From Streptomyces hokutonensis (GTDB lineage Bacteria; Actinomycetota; Actinomycetes; Streptomycetales; Streptomycetaceae), in NCBI RefSeq assembly GCF_000376565.1, contig NZ_BARG01000031.1:62001-126000 (forward strand): DNA of 64,000 nucleotides, given 5' to 3'. Below, in pieces: positions 43,362-52,703 of this stretch (positions within the stretch are counted from its first letter, which is position 1; every line of letters begins with the position of its first letter). The notes under the pieces were generated by a model. The model searched no databases and had not been told where the DNA came from. It saw nothing but the letters and a program-made list of their open reading frames with translations. The position numbers and the translations under genes are program-made.

Positions 43362-45116
43362 ATGACCGTCGCCTGCTCCGGCCCGGCCTTCTCCGTCCAC
43401 GACATCCCGTTCAGCACGTACGGATCCTGGTTCGGTATCTCTCCCGTGCTCGCGGAGAAGACCCGTGCCGAGGACCTTCATCTCGTCTCGCACCAGAACG
43501 GCATGCACGCCGTCCTGAACCTCGTCCCCCTCGACCCGGTGACAGGGGAGAGGGCCAGGGTTCGCGTGCAGGCGACACCGGCCCTGCTCAGCTGGACCGG
43601 TGACGGCGGGCGCGTCGACCTCGCCTACGAGTCGCCGGACACCGTGCGGCTGCGCGGTACCGGTCTCGGGCTGCAAGTCGGCGCGGCGGCACGGGAGTTG
43701 ACTCCGTTCAGCGGCACGTACTTCTTCCACGACCCCGTGGCCGACGCGCACGTCTTCACCTCCTACGAGACCGGACGCCGCTACCGGATCACCGTCCTGT
43801 CCGGCGGCGTGACCGACATCGCCGGTGCTCAGACGCTGGGCCGTGCCGGTCGTGGTGTCACGATCGGCGCGGGTGCCGACGGTGTCTGGGAGGCCGCCGT
43901 GGAGGAACTCGACACGGCGCGACCCCCGTACGCCTCCCCGACGACGTTCGACGAGGTGGTCACCGCCGTCCGGCGTTCCTTCGAGGCCTTCGCCGACACG
44001 GTGGCGCCCTGGCGCTCGTCGGACACCCCGGCCGCCGAACTCGCCGCGTACGTGGTGTGGTCCGCGACCGTGCGCCCGGCCGGACTTGTCACCCGGCCCG
44101 CCGTGCTGATGTCGAAGCACTGGATGGACAAGGTGTGGAGCTGGGACCACTGCTTCAACGCCCTTGCCCTGGCGCCCGGTTCGCCCAGGCTCGCCCTGGA
44201 CCAGTTCTCCCTGCCCTTCGACCACCAGGACGAGACCGGCGCGCTGCCCGACTCGGTGACCCACTCGGAGATCCTCTACAACTTCGTCAAGCCCCCCATC
44301 CACGGCTGGGCTCTCCGACACCTGCGCCGACGGCTGCAAGAACCGCTGGACGAGGCCGAGTTGACCGAGGTCTACAACCGGCTGGCCCGCTGGACCGAGT
44401 TCTGGCTCACCATGCGGCGCGCACCCGGGGCCGCCCTTCCGCACTACCAGCACGGCAACGACAGCGGCTGGGACAACGCCACCACCTTCGACCCCGAGCG
44501 CGTGATCGTCAGCGCCGACCTGGCCGCCTTCCTCATCCTCCAGCTGCGTGAACTCGCCGTATTGGCGGACAAGTTGGGGCTGCCCGACGACACGCGCAAG
44601 TGGACCCGGACGGCCGACGCGACGCAGGCGGCACTGCTCGACGAACTCTGGACCGGAGATCGGTTCGTCGCCCGTTCGGCACACGGCGGGTCTACCTGGT
44701 CCAGCTCCAGCCTGCTCGACCTGATGCCCGTCGTGCTCGGCGAGCACCTGCCCGCGCCCATCGCCGACGCGCTGGCCGAACGCGTAGAGGCCCACCTCAC
44801 CGCGCACGGCCTCGCCACCGAACTGCCCACCTCACCGCACTACTTGGACGACGGCTACTGGCGCGGCCCGATCTGGGCCCCGTCCACCGTCCTGATCGAG
44901 GACGGCCTGCGCCGCGCGGGACACGGCCGTCTCGCCGACGAGATCAGCGACCGTTTCCGGGCGCTGTGCGAGACCTCGGGGTTCGCGGAGAACTTCGACG
45001 CCCTCACCGGCGCGGGACTGCGCGACCGCGCCTACACCTGGACCGCCAGCAGCTATCTGCTCCTCGCCGAGGCCTACGAGCTGAGGCGCGCCGAGGCCAC
45101 GGAGGCCGTCGGCTGA
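43362..45116 (+). CDS. Intracellular glycoside hydrolase, GH63/MGH1-like (alpha/alpha)6 barrel
   Basis: A 584-residue protein without signal peptide. The N-terminal 200 residues form a beta-rich domain, and the C-terminal part is an (alpha/alpha)6 barrel resembling mannosylglycerate hydrolase/GH63 and amylo-alpha-1,6-glucosidases. Likely active-site segments are WMDKVWSWDHCFNALAL, LPHYQHGNDSGWDNATTF with the candidate general acid, and YWRGPIWAPSTVL. It probably trims the oligosaccharide brought in by the transporter. Exact linkage specificity cannot be told. It lies 54 nt after the second permease, same strand. Confidence 0.82.
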   Translation: MTVACSGPAFSVHDIPFSTYGSWFGISPVLAEKTRAEDLHLVSHQNGMHAVLNLVPLDPVTGERARVRVQATPALLSWTGDGGRVDLAYESPDTVRLRGTGLGLQVGAAARELTPFSGTYFFHDPVADAHVFTSYETGRRYRITVLSGGVTDIAGAQTLGRAGRGVTIGAGADGVWEAAVEELDTARPPYASPTTFDEVVTAVRRSFEAFADTVAPWRSSDTPAAELAAYVVWSATVRPAGLVTRPAVLMSKHWMDKVWSWDHCFNALALAPGSPRLALDQFSLPFDHQDETGALPDSVTHSEILYNFVKPPIHGWALRHLRRRLQEPLDEAELTEVYNRLARWTEFWLTMRRAPGAALPHYQHGNDSGWDNATTFDPERVIVSADLAAFLILQLRELAVLADKLGLPDDTRKWTRTADATQAALLDELWTGDRFVARSAHGGSTWSSSSLLDLMPVVLGEHLPAPIADALAERVEAHLTAHGLATELPTSPHYLDDGYWRGPIWAPSTVLIEDGLRRAGHGRLADEISDRFRALCETSGFAENFDALTGAGLRDRAYTWTASSYLLLAEAYELRRAEATEAVG

Positions 45117-45169
45117 CAGACCCCTGGGCGAGCCGCGCCCAGGAAGTTCCCCCTTCGGGAGACCCGCAC

Positions 45170-47038
45170 ATGCGCATACCCCGCTTCCTTTCCCCGGCCG
45201 GACGCACCGGCAGACCACCCGTCCCGAGAGGCCGCAGGACCGCCGTGGTCGCGGCGATCCTCGCCTCGTTCGCCGCCCTCACGCTCCCCGCGACCACGGC
45301 CCACGCCGCGGACACCTCCGTCACCGTCGACTTCTCCACCGCCGGCGGCGCCCCCACGTACCACGCCTCCGGGATGATCTACGGGATGACCCCGGACGGC
45401 TCGCTGCCCCAGGACCACTTCTTCAAGGACATCAAGTGGCACTTCATGCGGGCCGGGGGAGCCCAGCTCAACAACGGCGGCTACGCCACGAGCCTCGCCG
45501 ACTACCAGACCCGCTGGGCCTCGACCCTCGCCCAGTACAAGCGGACCGCCGCCCTCGGCGGCACCTTCATCCTGCTCCCGCACGACCTGTGGGGAGCCGA
45601 CGGCACCACCAGCCAGGGCTGGCCCGGCGACAACGGCGACTGGACGCAGTTCGACGCCTTCGTCACCCAGCTCATCGGCGACGTCAAGGCCAACAACATG
45701 ACGGTCCAGTGGGACCTGTGGAACGAGCCCGACGGCAGCGGCTTCTGGGGCGCCTCGCAGACGCAGTACCTGGCGATGTGGTCGCGTTTCTACGCCAAGG
45801 TGCGCGCCGCCTTCCCCGCCCAGCTCATCGTCGGCCCCAGCATCGCGGGCCAGCCCAACTCCTCCAACAGCTGGTGGACGACGTATCTGACGTACGTCAA
45901 GGCGAACAACGTCGCCCCCGACATCTACAGCTGGCACGACGAACCCGGTGACCCCGCCACCGACGTCGGCCGCGCCAACTCCACCCTCGCGGCGGCCGGG
46001 TTGACCAACACCCGCGCCTACCAGATCAACGAGTACGCCACCCTGTCCATGCAGTCCCCGGGCGGCGGCGCCTGGTTCATCGGCCGCCTGGAACGCGCCG
46101 GCGCCGACGGCCTGCGCGGCAACTGGGCCTCCGGCACCGCCCTGCACGACAACGAGGCCAACCTGCTCACCAAGAACAGCGCGGGCCAGTACCTGCCGCT
46201 GGGCGAGTGGTTCATGTACCGCTACTACGGCTCGCAGACCGGCAACATCGTCAAGCTCACCGCCGGCACAGGTACGGACGGCCTGGCGACCAAGGACAAC
46301 TCGGCAGGCAACGCAAAGGTGTTGCTCGGCAGCAGCGGCAACACCGGGACCGTCACTGTCAACCTGACCGGGCTCAACACCACGTCCGTCGTGGCGAACA
46401 GCCAGGTCCGCGCCGTCGTCCAGCGCATCCCGTACAACAGCGGGGCCGCCGTCACCGGCCCGGAGACCATCGCCGACACCACCCTCACCGTCAGCGGCAA
46501 CTCCGCCTCGGTGAGCCTCCCTTGGAGCAACGCCAAGGACGGCTACACCGTCACCCTGCTGCCCCCGTCCAACACCACCGTCTCCACGGTCGCCGTCAGC
46601 CAGAACAGCGGCCAGTGCCTGGACGACACGGGTGTCAGCACCGCCAACGGCACGCAGTACCAGCAGTACTACTGCGAGGGCGGCTACCAGCAGATGCTCG
46701 ACCTCAAGCCGGTCAGCGGCACGACCAACACCTACACGGTCGTCAACGAGCTGAGCGGCAAGTGCCTGGACGTCTCAGGAGCGTCGACCACCGACGGCGC
46801 CGCCGTCATCCAGTACACCTGCAACGGCGCCACCAACCAGCAGTTCACCCTCAACCCCGTCACCGCGCTCGGCAACAGCCACGACTACCAGCTGGTCGCC
46901 GTCCACAGCGGCAAGTGCGTCGACGTCACCGGCGTCTCGACCACCGCCGGCGCGCTGATCCACCAGTGGACCTGCGACGCGGCGAGCGTACTGAGCACCA
47001 AGAAGAACCAGATCTGGCGGCTCCTCGGCAAGAGCTGA
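45170..47038 (+). CDS. Secreted GH39-like glycosidase with C-terminal ricin-type lectin (CBM13)
   Basis: A 622-residue exported enzyme. Signal peptide of about 45 residues (RRTAVVAAILASFAALTL, cut near THAA). The TIM-barrel domain has WDLWNEPDG with Glu186 as acid/base and YQINEYATL with Glu288 as nucleophile, the clan A arrangement seen in GH39. A beta-sandwich of about 100 residues follows, then a beta-trefoil lectin (about 475-622) with repeats such as SGKCLDVSGASTTDGA and SGKCVDVTGVSTTAGA plus QxW-like ends. It should cut an extracellular plant or fungal polysaccharide whose fragments feed the adjacent transporter. Whether it is a beta-xylosidase or arabinobiosidase is open. Confidence 0.84.
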   Translation: MRIPRFLSPAGRTGRPPVPRGRRTAVVAAILASFAALTLPATTAHAADTSVTVDFSTAGGAPTYHASGMIYGMTPDGSLPQDHFFKDIKWHFMRAGGAQLNNGGYATSLADYQTRWASTLAQYKRTAALGGTFILLPHDLWGADGTTSQGWPGDNGDWTQFDAFVTQLIGDVKANNMTVQWDLWNEPDGSGFWGASQTQYLAMWSRFYAKVRAAFPAQLIVGPSIAGQPNSSNSWWTTYLTYVKANNVAPDIYSWHDEPGDPATDVGRANSTLAAAGLTNTRAYQINEYATLSMQSPGGGAWFIGRLERAGADGLRGNWASGTALHDNEANLLTKNSAGQYLPLGEWFMYRYYGSQTGNIVKLTAGTGTDGLATKDNSAGNAKVLLGSSGNTGTVTVNLTGLNTTSVVANSQVRAVVQRIPYNSGAAVTGPETIADTTLTVSGNSASVSLPWSNAKDGYTVTLLPPSNTTVSTVAVSQNSGQCLDDTGVSTANGTQYQQYYCEGGYQQMLDLKPVSGTTNTYTVVNELSGKCLDVSGASTTDGAAVIQYTCNGATNQQFTLNPVTALGNSHDYQLVAVHSGKCVDVTGVSTTAGALIHQWTCDAASVLSTKKNQIWRLLGKS

Positions 47039-47052
47039 CCGCTGTCACGCAT

Positions 47053-47093
47053 GACGATGGGGAGGGGCGGTTCACGTGTCCCTCCCCATCGTC
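47053..47093. terminator. Rho-independent-type terminator of the sugar operon
   Basis: Perfect 14-bp stem (47053-47066 with 47080-47093) around a 13-nt loop, 15 nt after the GH39-like stop codon. Confidence 0.85.
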
Positions 47094-47175
47094 CGACCGG
47101 AACGGATCTTGAAGACTCGCCTCCACCACAACCGCCTCCCGACGCGACGCCCCCGCCACAGTCCTCGCCGCGACC

Positions 47176-47319
47176 GTGGCCGGTGCGTTGATCCGCGCCC
47201 GGCAACTCGCCGTCTGGGGCGGCGCGTTGATGACGCTCGGGGTGGTGGTTCTGGGGGAGGCGCTCCATTACCACCTCGCCGAGGAGGGCATCCTCAACGG
47301 CCTGCTCGGCTCGGTGTGA
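47176..47319 (+). CDS. Possible small membrane peptide
   Basis: One frame encodes a protein-like stretch with a hydrophobic helix (WGGALMTLGVVVLGEALHYH) and a tidy C-terminus (LAEEGILNGLLGSV). GTG at 47176 is the only possible start and has no ribosome site; the frame remains open upstream to 47112. It may be the tail of a decayed gene. The rest of the gap 47094-47440 holds nothing that I recognise. Confidence 0.3.
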   Translation: MAGALIRARQLAVWGGALMTLGVVVLGEALHYHLAEEGILNGLLGSV

Positions 47320-47440
47320 ATCCGGCGGACGGCCACGGCCCGACCGGGATCGGCAGGTCGGCGCTGCTCGAGGAGGTGTCCCGACTGACCGATCTCGTCG
47401 CCGCGAAGAAGGCGTGGCAATTCGGCTGACCGCCGTGAAC

Positions 47441-48592
47441 TCAGCTCGGCAGGTGCTGGGAGCCGGCGTGCAGTTCCTGCCCCCAGGGGGCGATGAGGGT
47501 GTGGGGCGCGGCCTGGGTGAGTACTCCGCGGAGCCAGTCGCCGCAGTCGGAGGCGAGCGCGGTGTGGCCGTTGCGGAGGGCGTCCTTGCCCAGGGCGAGG
47601 AGGAGGCCGCCCCAGTATTCGGCGTGGTCCTTGAGCGCGAAGCGCAGTTCGCCGCGGCCGGAGGCCACCGAGTAGCACATGTGGATCTCGCGGCCGGTCA
47701 GACGCCAGCCGTCCGCGGCCGTGCCCGTCGTATCGGCGAGGGCTCGGGTCACGGCCCGGGCGGCGGCGGGCAGGAGGCCGAGGTGGCTGCCGCGCAGGGT
47801 GGGCGACCAACAGTCCGTCTTGCGGCCCCCGTCGACGGTCAGCGCTTCCGCGAGATTCGTGGCCCAGAGCTGCTGTTCGGCGCCGGTGGCGTGCAGAGCC
47901 TCGGCCAGGGTGTGCGGGCCCGGGGCGTCCAGGTACTCCGTCACGGCCCAGGTGGCTTCGCGCAGGGTGTCCTGTGGGTCCAGCTGGGAGAGGATTCCGG
48001 GGTCGAGCAGGCCGCTGCGGGGCTGCCCGGTGCGCTGGACGACTGCGGCGCGGCGGCCGAGGAGCTGGGAGGCGGGGTCGGTCACGCCGTTGCCGGCGAG
48101 GAACTCGGCGAAGAGGCGTCCCACGTCGAAGGCGGAGTCCGCCAGCCTGCGGCGGGCCTGCCGGTGGTGGAGGAGCATGGCCCGGCCCGCGCAGTCCACG
48201 AGGGTGGCGAGGCCGGTGATGGCATCCTCGCCGCGGCCCATGGCGCGGGAGTTGTCGTTGTAGAGACGGACCGCCTGGTCGTAGGCGGCGACGGCGAGTT
48301 CGGCGTCGCCGCTGCCGTACTGTGTCCGGCCGAGGACGGCGGCGCTCCTGGCGAGGGCGTACCAGTCGCCGTGCGCGGCGTCCACCGCGTCGTTGGCCTG
48401 GTCGACGGCGCTGAGCAGGGCGCCCTTCCGCAGCGTGGCCAGCGGTTCGGTGCCGGGCCGGCCGTCGAGCGGGTCGTAGGTGAAGACGGCGGACCGCGCG
48501 GAAGAGGACTCGGGCGACGGCGTCCCCGGCAAGCGTGGCGGTTCCGTGCCGTCTCTTCGGTCGTGCCGGTCTCCCCGCCGCCAGAACGCCAT
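47441..48592 (-). CDS. Conserved-looking protein of unknown function, helical N-terminal half
   Basis: A 383-residue cytoplasmic protein. The N-terminal third has TPR-like helices (ALARSAAVLGRTQYGSGDAELAVAAYDQAVRLYNDNS), the middle is helical and rich in Arg/Leu, and the C-terminal third is more globular (GREIHMCYSVASGRGELRFALKDHAEYWGGLLLALGK). I recognise no family. Start at ATG 48592 (MAFWRRGDRHDRRDGTE). The 290-nt gap to galU, 48593-48882, holds the divergent promoters and nothing else I can name. Confidence 0.65.
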   Translation of the reverse strand: MAFWRRGDRHDRRDGTEPPRLPGTPSPESSSARSAVFTYDPLDGRPGTEPLATLRKGALLSAVDQANDAVDAAHGDWYALARSAAVLGRTQYGSGDAELAVAAYDQAVRLYNDNSRAMGRGEDAITGLATLVDCAGRAMLLHHRQARRRLADSAFDVGRLFAEFLAGNGVTDPASQLLGRRAAVVQRTGQPRSGLLDPGILSQLDPQDTLREATWAVTEYLDAPGPHTLAEALHATGAEQQLWATNLAEALTVDGGRKTDCWSPTLRGSHLGLLPAAARAVTRALADTTGTAADGWRLTGREIHMCYSVASGRGELRFALKDHAEYWGGLLLALGKDALRNGHTALASDCGDWLRGVLTQAAPHTLIAPWGQELHAGSQHLPS

Positions 48593-48882
48593 GCCCTGTG
48601 CCCCCTTCGTGATCCCTCACGATGCAACAAGCGCGCGCTGAACGCATGTTCGCAGGGCGGCACCACCTCGACAAGGTCGCTCGGCGCGCGTCGGACTCGC
48701 CGCGCAGGAGGGCGGACTCGGCTCCGCGGAGGAAGATCTCGATGCTCAAGTCCGCCCCACGGTGGATGGCTTGTACTCGATCTTCATCTCGAGAGCCGCG
48801 CGGGGTTCAGTACGGGCCGTTGGTAGCGTCGGCGGAGTGTGCCTGCCGACGGGCACATGACGCTCGACCGGAGAGAGACGTG

Positions 48883-49812
48883 ATGTCCCCGACGATTCGC
48901 AGGGCCGTGATTCCCGCCGCCGGGCTCGGTTCCCGGCTGTTGCCGCTGACGAAGGCGACACCGAAGGAGATGCTGCCGGTCGGCGACAAGCCGGTCATCG
49001 AGCACACCGTCCGCGAGCTGGTGGACTCCGGCATCACCGACATCACCATCGTCGTCTCGGGCGGCAAGTCCCTGATCCAGGAGCACTTCCGCCCCAACCC
49101 CGCCCTCGTCGACCAACTCCGCCAGGACGGCAAGACGGCCTACGCGGACGCCGTGGAGGAGGTCGCGGAGCTGGCCCGGCGGGGCCACATCACCTACCTC
49201 GACCAGTACGGCCCCTACGGCAACGGCACCCCCGTGCTGAACGCGGCCCGCGCCTTCGGCGACGAACCGGTGCTCGTGCTGTGGCCCGACGACGTCTTCG
49301 TGGCCGACGTCCCCCGTGCCCAGCAGCTGGTCCGCGCCTACGAGCAGACCGGCTGCCCGGTGCTGGCCCTCATGCCGATGGACCCCGTCGACTCCCAGCG
49401 CTACGGGGTGCCCATCGTCAAGGAGGACCTCGGGGACGGACAACTGCGCATCACCGGCCTGGTCGAGAAGCCCGAGCCCGCCGCCGCGCCGTCGTCGTAC
49501 GCGGCCATCGGCGGCTATGTCGTCACCCCCGGAATCATCGACGAACTGCGTGAGCAGACCCGCCGCTGGTACGAGACGAGGACCGGCGAGGTCTACCTGA
49601 CCGACGCAATCAACGCCTACGCCGCCACCCGCGCGGTGTACGGACAGGTCATCCAGGGCCGCTGGTACGACACCGGAAATCCGGCCGACTACATGGTCGC
49701 CCAGATGGCGTTCGCGCTCGCCCACCCCGAGTACGGCCCCGTCCTGCGCGGCCTGGTCGCCGAACTCGACGTCGACCGCGCCGCCGCCGACCGGGCGAAG
49801 ACGGGCACCTGA
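48883..49812 (+). CDS. galU: UTP--glucose-1-phosphate uridylyltransferase
   Basis: A 309-residue nucleotidyltransferase that makes UDP-glucose. The pyrophosphorylase signature AVIPAAGLGSRLLPLTKATPKEMLPVGDKP is complete (about residues 8-37), with the sugar-binding LVEKPEP and EVYLTDAI segments later. UDP-glucose feeds wall polymers, trehalose and, within this window, potentially the Rgt-like glycosyltransferase. ATG at 48883 has GGAGAGAGACGTG upstream. It appears to be a single-gene unit; streptomycetes often keep more than one GalU paralogue. Confidence 0.92.
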   Translation: MSPTIRRAVIPAAGLGSRLLPLTKATPKEMLPVGDKPVIEHTVRELVDSGITDITIVVSGGKSLIQEHFRPNPALVDQLRQDGKTAYADAVEEVAELARRGHITYLDQYGPYGNGTPVLNAARAFGDEPVLVLWPDDVFVADVPRAQQLVRAYEQTGCPVLALMPMDPVDSQRYGVPIVKEDLGDGQLRITGLVEKPEPAAAPSSYAAIGGYVVTPGIIDELREQTRRWYETRTGEVYLTDAINAYAATRAVYGQVIQGRWYDTGNPADYMVAQMAFALAHPEYGPVLRGLVAELDVDRAAADRAKTGT

Positions 49813-49925
49813 CCTGCGTGCCGGTCGCGCCGTCGCGGAACCCGCCGAGCGCGATCGGCGGGAGAAGGCCGCCGTAGCATGAGCAGGCGCTTGCGCGAAC
49901 CAGGTCGGAACTGAAGGCGGCACGC

Positions 49926-50834
49926 ATGGGTATCGGGGACGGCACGGATTCCCTCGACGAGGCGGCGGACGTGTTCATGGCGGCGCGCCCCCAGCTCTTC
50001 GGGATCGCCTACCGCGTGCTCGGCAGCGCCACGGAGGCCGAGGACGTCCTCCAGGAGGCGTGGCTGCGGTGGCAGCACACCGACCGTGCCGTCGTCCGCG
50101 AGCCGAAGGCGTTCCTCGCCACCGTCACCGCGCGGCTGGCGCTCAACGTCGCCCAGTCCGCGCGGGTGCGCCGCGAGTCGTACGTCGGCCCCTGGCTGCC
50201 GGAGCCGGTCGACACGCGCGCGGACCCGCAACTGGGCGCCGAGCGGGCCGAGGCGCTCGACACGGCGGTGCTCTTCCTGCTGGAGCGGCTCAACCCCGTG
50301 GAACGGGCCGCCTATGTGCTGCGCGAAGCCTTCGACTACCCCTACCGGCAGATCGCGGACATGCTCGAGACCAGCGAGACCAACACCCGTCAGCTGGTGA
50401 GCCGCGCGCGCAGACACCTCGCGTCGGAACGCCGCAAGCCCGTCGACGCGACCGAGCACCGGCGGCTGATGGAGGTCTTCCTCGCCGCCGCGCAGACCGG
50501 CGATCTGGCCGTGCTGGAGAACATCCTCGCCGAGGACGTGGTCAGCTACACCGACGGAAACGGACTGCGCGGGGCGTCCAAGTTCCCGGTCGTCGGCCTG
50601 GCACACGTCTCCAGGTACCTCGCCGCCTTCGCGCCGCGCTTCTGGCCGGAGAAGGAGATCCACTGGGTCGAGGCCAACGGCGGTCCTGCCGTCCTCGTCA
50701 CGGCTGGGGATACGCCGGTGGTGCTGCTGACCCTCGACATCTCGGAACGCGGCGTCGAGCGGGCCATGTGGGTCATGAACCCGGAGAAGCTGGCACCCTA
50801 CGTCGCCTCGCTGGGCGGCGGCACCACGTCCTGA
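49926..50834 (+). CDS. ECF41-type sigma factor (SigJ-like)
   Basis: A 302-residue sigma factor. Sigma-2 (FGIAYRVLGSATEAEDVLQEAWLRW) and sigma-4 (PYRQIADMLETSETNTRQLVSRARRHL) are joined by the ECF41 linker WLPEPV. A SnoaL-like C-terminal domain of about 100 residues follows with YTDGNG (the DGGG-type motif) and the terminal MNPEKL (the NPDKL-type motif). In ECF41 factors this domain replaces an anti-sigma factor and tunes activity. ATG at 49926 has GAAGG upstream. No ECF41-type promoter precedes it, while the next gene downstream has one only 3 nt after this stop codon. It is one of two candidates to drive the six promoters at 50.8-59.9 kb. Confidence 0.92.
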   Translation: MGIGDGTDSLDEAADVFMAARPQLFGIAYRVLGSATEAEDVLQEAWLRWQHTDRAVVREPKAFLATVTARLALNVAQSARVRRESYVGPWLPEPVDTRADPQLGAERAEALDTAVLFLLERLNPVERAAYVLREAFDYPYRQIADMLETSETNTRQLVSRARRHLASERRKPVDATEHRRLMEVFLAAAQTGDLAVLENILAEDVVSYTDGNGLRGASKFPVVGLAHVSRYLAAFAPRFWPEKEIHWVEANGGPAVLVTAGDTPVVLLTLDISERGVERAMWVMNPEKLAPYVASLGGGTTS

Positions 50835-50836
50835 GC

Positions 50837-50863
50837 TGTCACAGATCGCGGGGCTGTCCGGTC
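50837..50863 (+). promoter_or_regulatory. ECF41-type promoter, flavoprotein gene
   Basis: TGTCACA (50837-50843), 16 nt, GGTC (50860-50863); the gene starts 35 nt downstream. One of six identical-pattern sites. Confidence 0.8.
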
Positions 50864-50898
50864 GTACCGGATGAAGACCCCAGTGATCGGAGTGGACC

Positions 50899-52629
50899 GT
50901 GGCTGTCACCGAACAACGTCTCGCCACCATGGTGCTGGTGATCGGCACCGGAGGAGCCGGTCTGCGGGCGGCGATCGAACTGGCCGAGGCCGGCGTCGAC
51001 GTCCTCGCCGTCGGCAAGCGCCCCAAGGACGACGCCCATACGGCACTGGCGGCCGGCGGCATCAACGCGGCGCTGGCCACCATGGACCCCGAGGACAGCT
51101 GGCAGCAGCACGCCGCCGACACCCTCAAGGAGAGCTACCTCCTCGCCGATCCCCGCACCGTGGAGATCGTCACCCAGGGGGCCGCCCGGGGCATCGAGGA
51201 CCTCGAGCGCTACGGCATGGACTTCGCGAGGGAGGAGGACGGCCGGATCTCGCAGCGCTTCTTCGGCGCGCACAAGTTCCGCAGAACCGCCTTCGCCGGC
51301 GACTACACCGGCCTGGAGATCCAGCGCACCCTCATCCGGCGCGCGGAGCAACTGGACATCCCCGTGCTGGAAGGGGTGTACATCACCCGGCTGCTGGCCC
51401 ACGAGGGCGCCGTGTTCGGCGCGTACGGCTTCGACCTCACGAGCGGACGGCGCTACGTCATCCACGCCGACGCGGTGATCCTGGCCGCGGGCGGCCACAC
51501 CCGCATCTGGCGGCGCACCTCCTCGCGGCGCGACGAGAACACCGGGGACTCCTTCCGCCTGGCCGTGGAGGCCGGGGCCAGACTGCGCGACGCCGAACTG
51601 GTGCAGTTCCACCCCTCCGGCATCATCGAACCGGAGAACGCCGCCGGCACCCTGGTCAGCGAGGCCGCCCGCGGCGAGGGAGGCATCCTGCGCAACGCGC
51701 TCGGGGAACGCTTCATGGCCCGCTACGACCCCGGGCGCATGGAACTCTCCACCCGCGACCGCGTGGCCCTGGCCGCGTACACGGAGATCAAGGAAGGGCG
51801 CGGCACGCCCAACGGCGGAGTCTGGCTCGACGTCTCGCACCTGCCCCGGCAGACGATCATGACGCGGCTGCCCCGCGTCTACCAGACCCTGCTGGACCTC
51901 CAGATGCTGGACATCACCCGCGACCCGATCGAGATCGCGCCCACCGCGCACTACTCGATGGGCGGGGTGTGGGTACGCCCCGAGGACCACAGCACCGACG
52001 TACGCGGCCTGTACGCCATCGGTGAGGCGTCGAGCGGGCTCCACGGCGCCAACCGGCTCGGCGGCAACAGCCTCATCGAACTGCTCGTGTTCGGCCGCCT
52101 CACCGGCCGGGCCGCCGCGGCGTACTCGCAGTCCCTGACCGCCCAGCCGCGGTCGGCGTCGGCCGTCGCGGAGGCCCGCGCCGAGATCGACGGGCTCCTC
52201 GCCGCCGACGGGCCCGAGAACGTGCGGGCCCTGCAACGCGCCATCCGCGACACCATGACCGAGCACGCCGGTGTCGTACGCGACGAGGACGGCCTGCGTG
52301 CCGGGCTGGCGGAACTCGCGGTGATCGAGAAGCGCATCGAGGCCGTGGGCATCCACCCGGACATCGCGGGCCATCAGGATCTGGCACACGCCTTCGATCT
52401 CAAGTCGGCCGCGCTCGCGGCCCGGGCCACCCTCGAATCGGCGCTGGAGCGCCGTGAGACGCGTGGCTGCCACAACCGCAGCGATTATCCCGAACAGGAT
52501 TCCGCGCTGCGGGTGAATCTCGTGTGGTCCCCGACGACGGGCGTCACGCGCGAAGCCATTCCAGCCGTCCCGGACGAGATTTCCGCCCTGATGGAGGAAG
52601 TCTCGACCACGGGAAAACTCGTCGAATAG
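50899..52629 (+). CDS. Succinate dehydrogenase/fumarate reductase-type flavoprotein, orphan
   Basis: A 576-residue FAD enzyme. GTGGAGLRAAIELAEAG (about residues 16-32) binds ADP of FAD; His47 in AHTALAAGGINAAL lies where SdhA/FrdA attach FAD covalently. QFHPSGI, ARGEGGILRN and ANRLGGNSLIELLVFG are conserved active-site and FAD segments, and TAHYSMGG precedes the second. L-aspartate oxidase is a close relative. No iron-sulfur or membrane-anchor subunit gene is adjacent, so its electron partner must lie elsewhere or it uses free quinone or O2. GTG at 50899 has GGAG upstream. Expression should come from the ECF41-type promoter. Confidence 0.86.
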   Translation: MAVTEQRLATMVLVIGTGGAGLRAAIELAEAGVDVLAVGKRPKDDAHTALAAGGINAALATMDPEDSWQQHAADTLKESYLLADPRTVEIVTQGAARGIEDLERYGMDFAREEDGRISQRFFGAHKFRRTAFAGDYTGLEIQRTLIRRAEQLDIPVLEGVYITRLLAHEGAVFGAYGFDLTSGRRYVIHADAVILAAGGHTRIWRRTSSRRDENTGDSFRLAVEAGARLRDAELVQFHPSGIIEPENAAGTLVSEAARGEGGILRNALGERFMARYDPGRMELSTRDRVALAAYTEIKEGRGTPNGGVWLDVSHLPRQTIMTRLPRVYQTLLDLQMLDITRDPIEIAPTAHYSMGGVWVRPEDHSTDVRGLYAIGEASSGLHGANRLGGNSLIELLVFGRLTGRAAAAYSQSLTAQPRSASAVAEARAEIDGLLAADGPENVRALQRAIRDTMTEHAGVVRDEDGLRAGLAELAVIEKRIEAVGIHPDIAGHQDLAHAFDLKSAALAARATLESALERRETRGCHNRSDYPEQDSALRVNLVWSPTTGVTREAIPAVPDEISALMEEVSTTGKLVE

Positions 52630-52633
52630 GTCG

Positions 52634-52660
52634 TGTCACAAACAGATCCCGTGCCTGGTC
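52634..52660 (+). promoter_or_regulatory. ECF41-type promoter, SDR gene
   Basis: TGTCACA (52634-52640), 16 nt, GGTC (52657-52660), 4 nt after the flavoprotein stop and 43 nt before the SDR start. It gives the SDR gene its own promoter instead of simple read-through. Confidence 0.8.
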
Positions 52661-52703
52661 TCTACTGATGCAGGCATCAGACAAACCCGAAAGGAATTCC
52701 GTC

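Noticed and set aside
42435..44807. Very long minus-strand open frame across the permease and GH63-like genes
   Set aside because: Shadow frame; no family motifs, and both permease and hydrolase motifs are on the plus strand.
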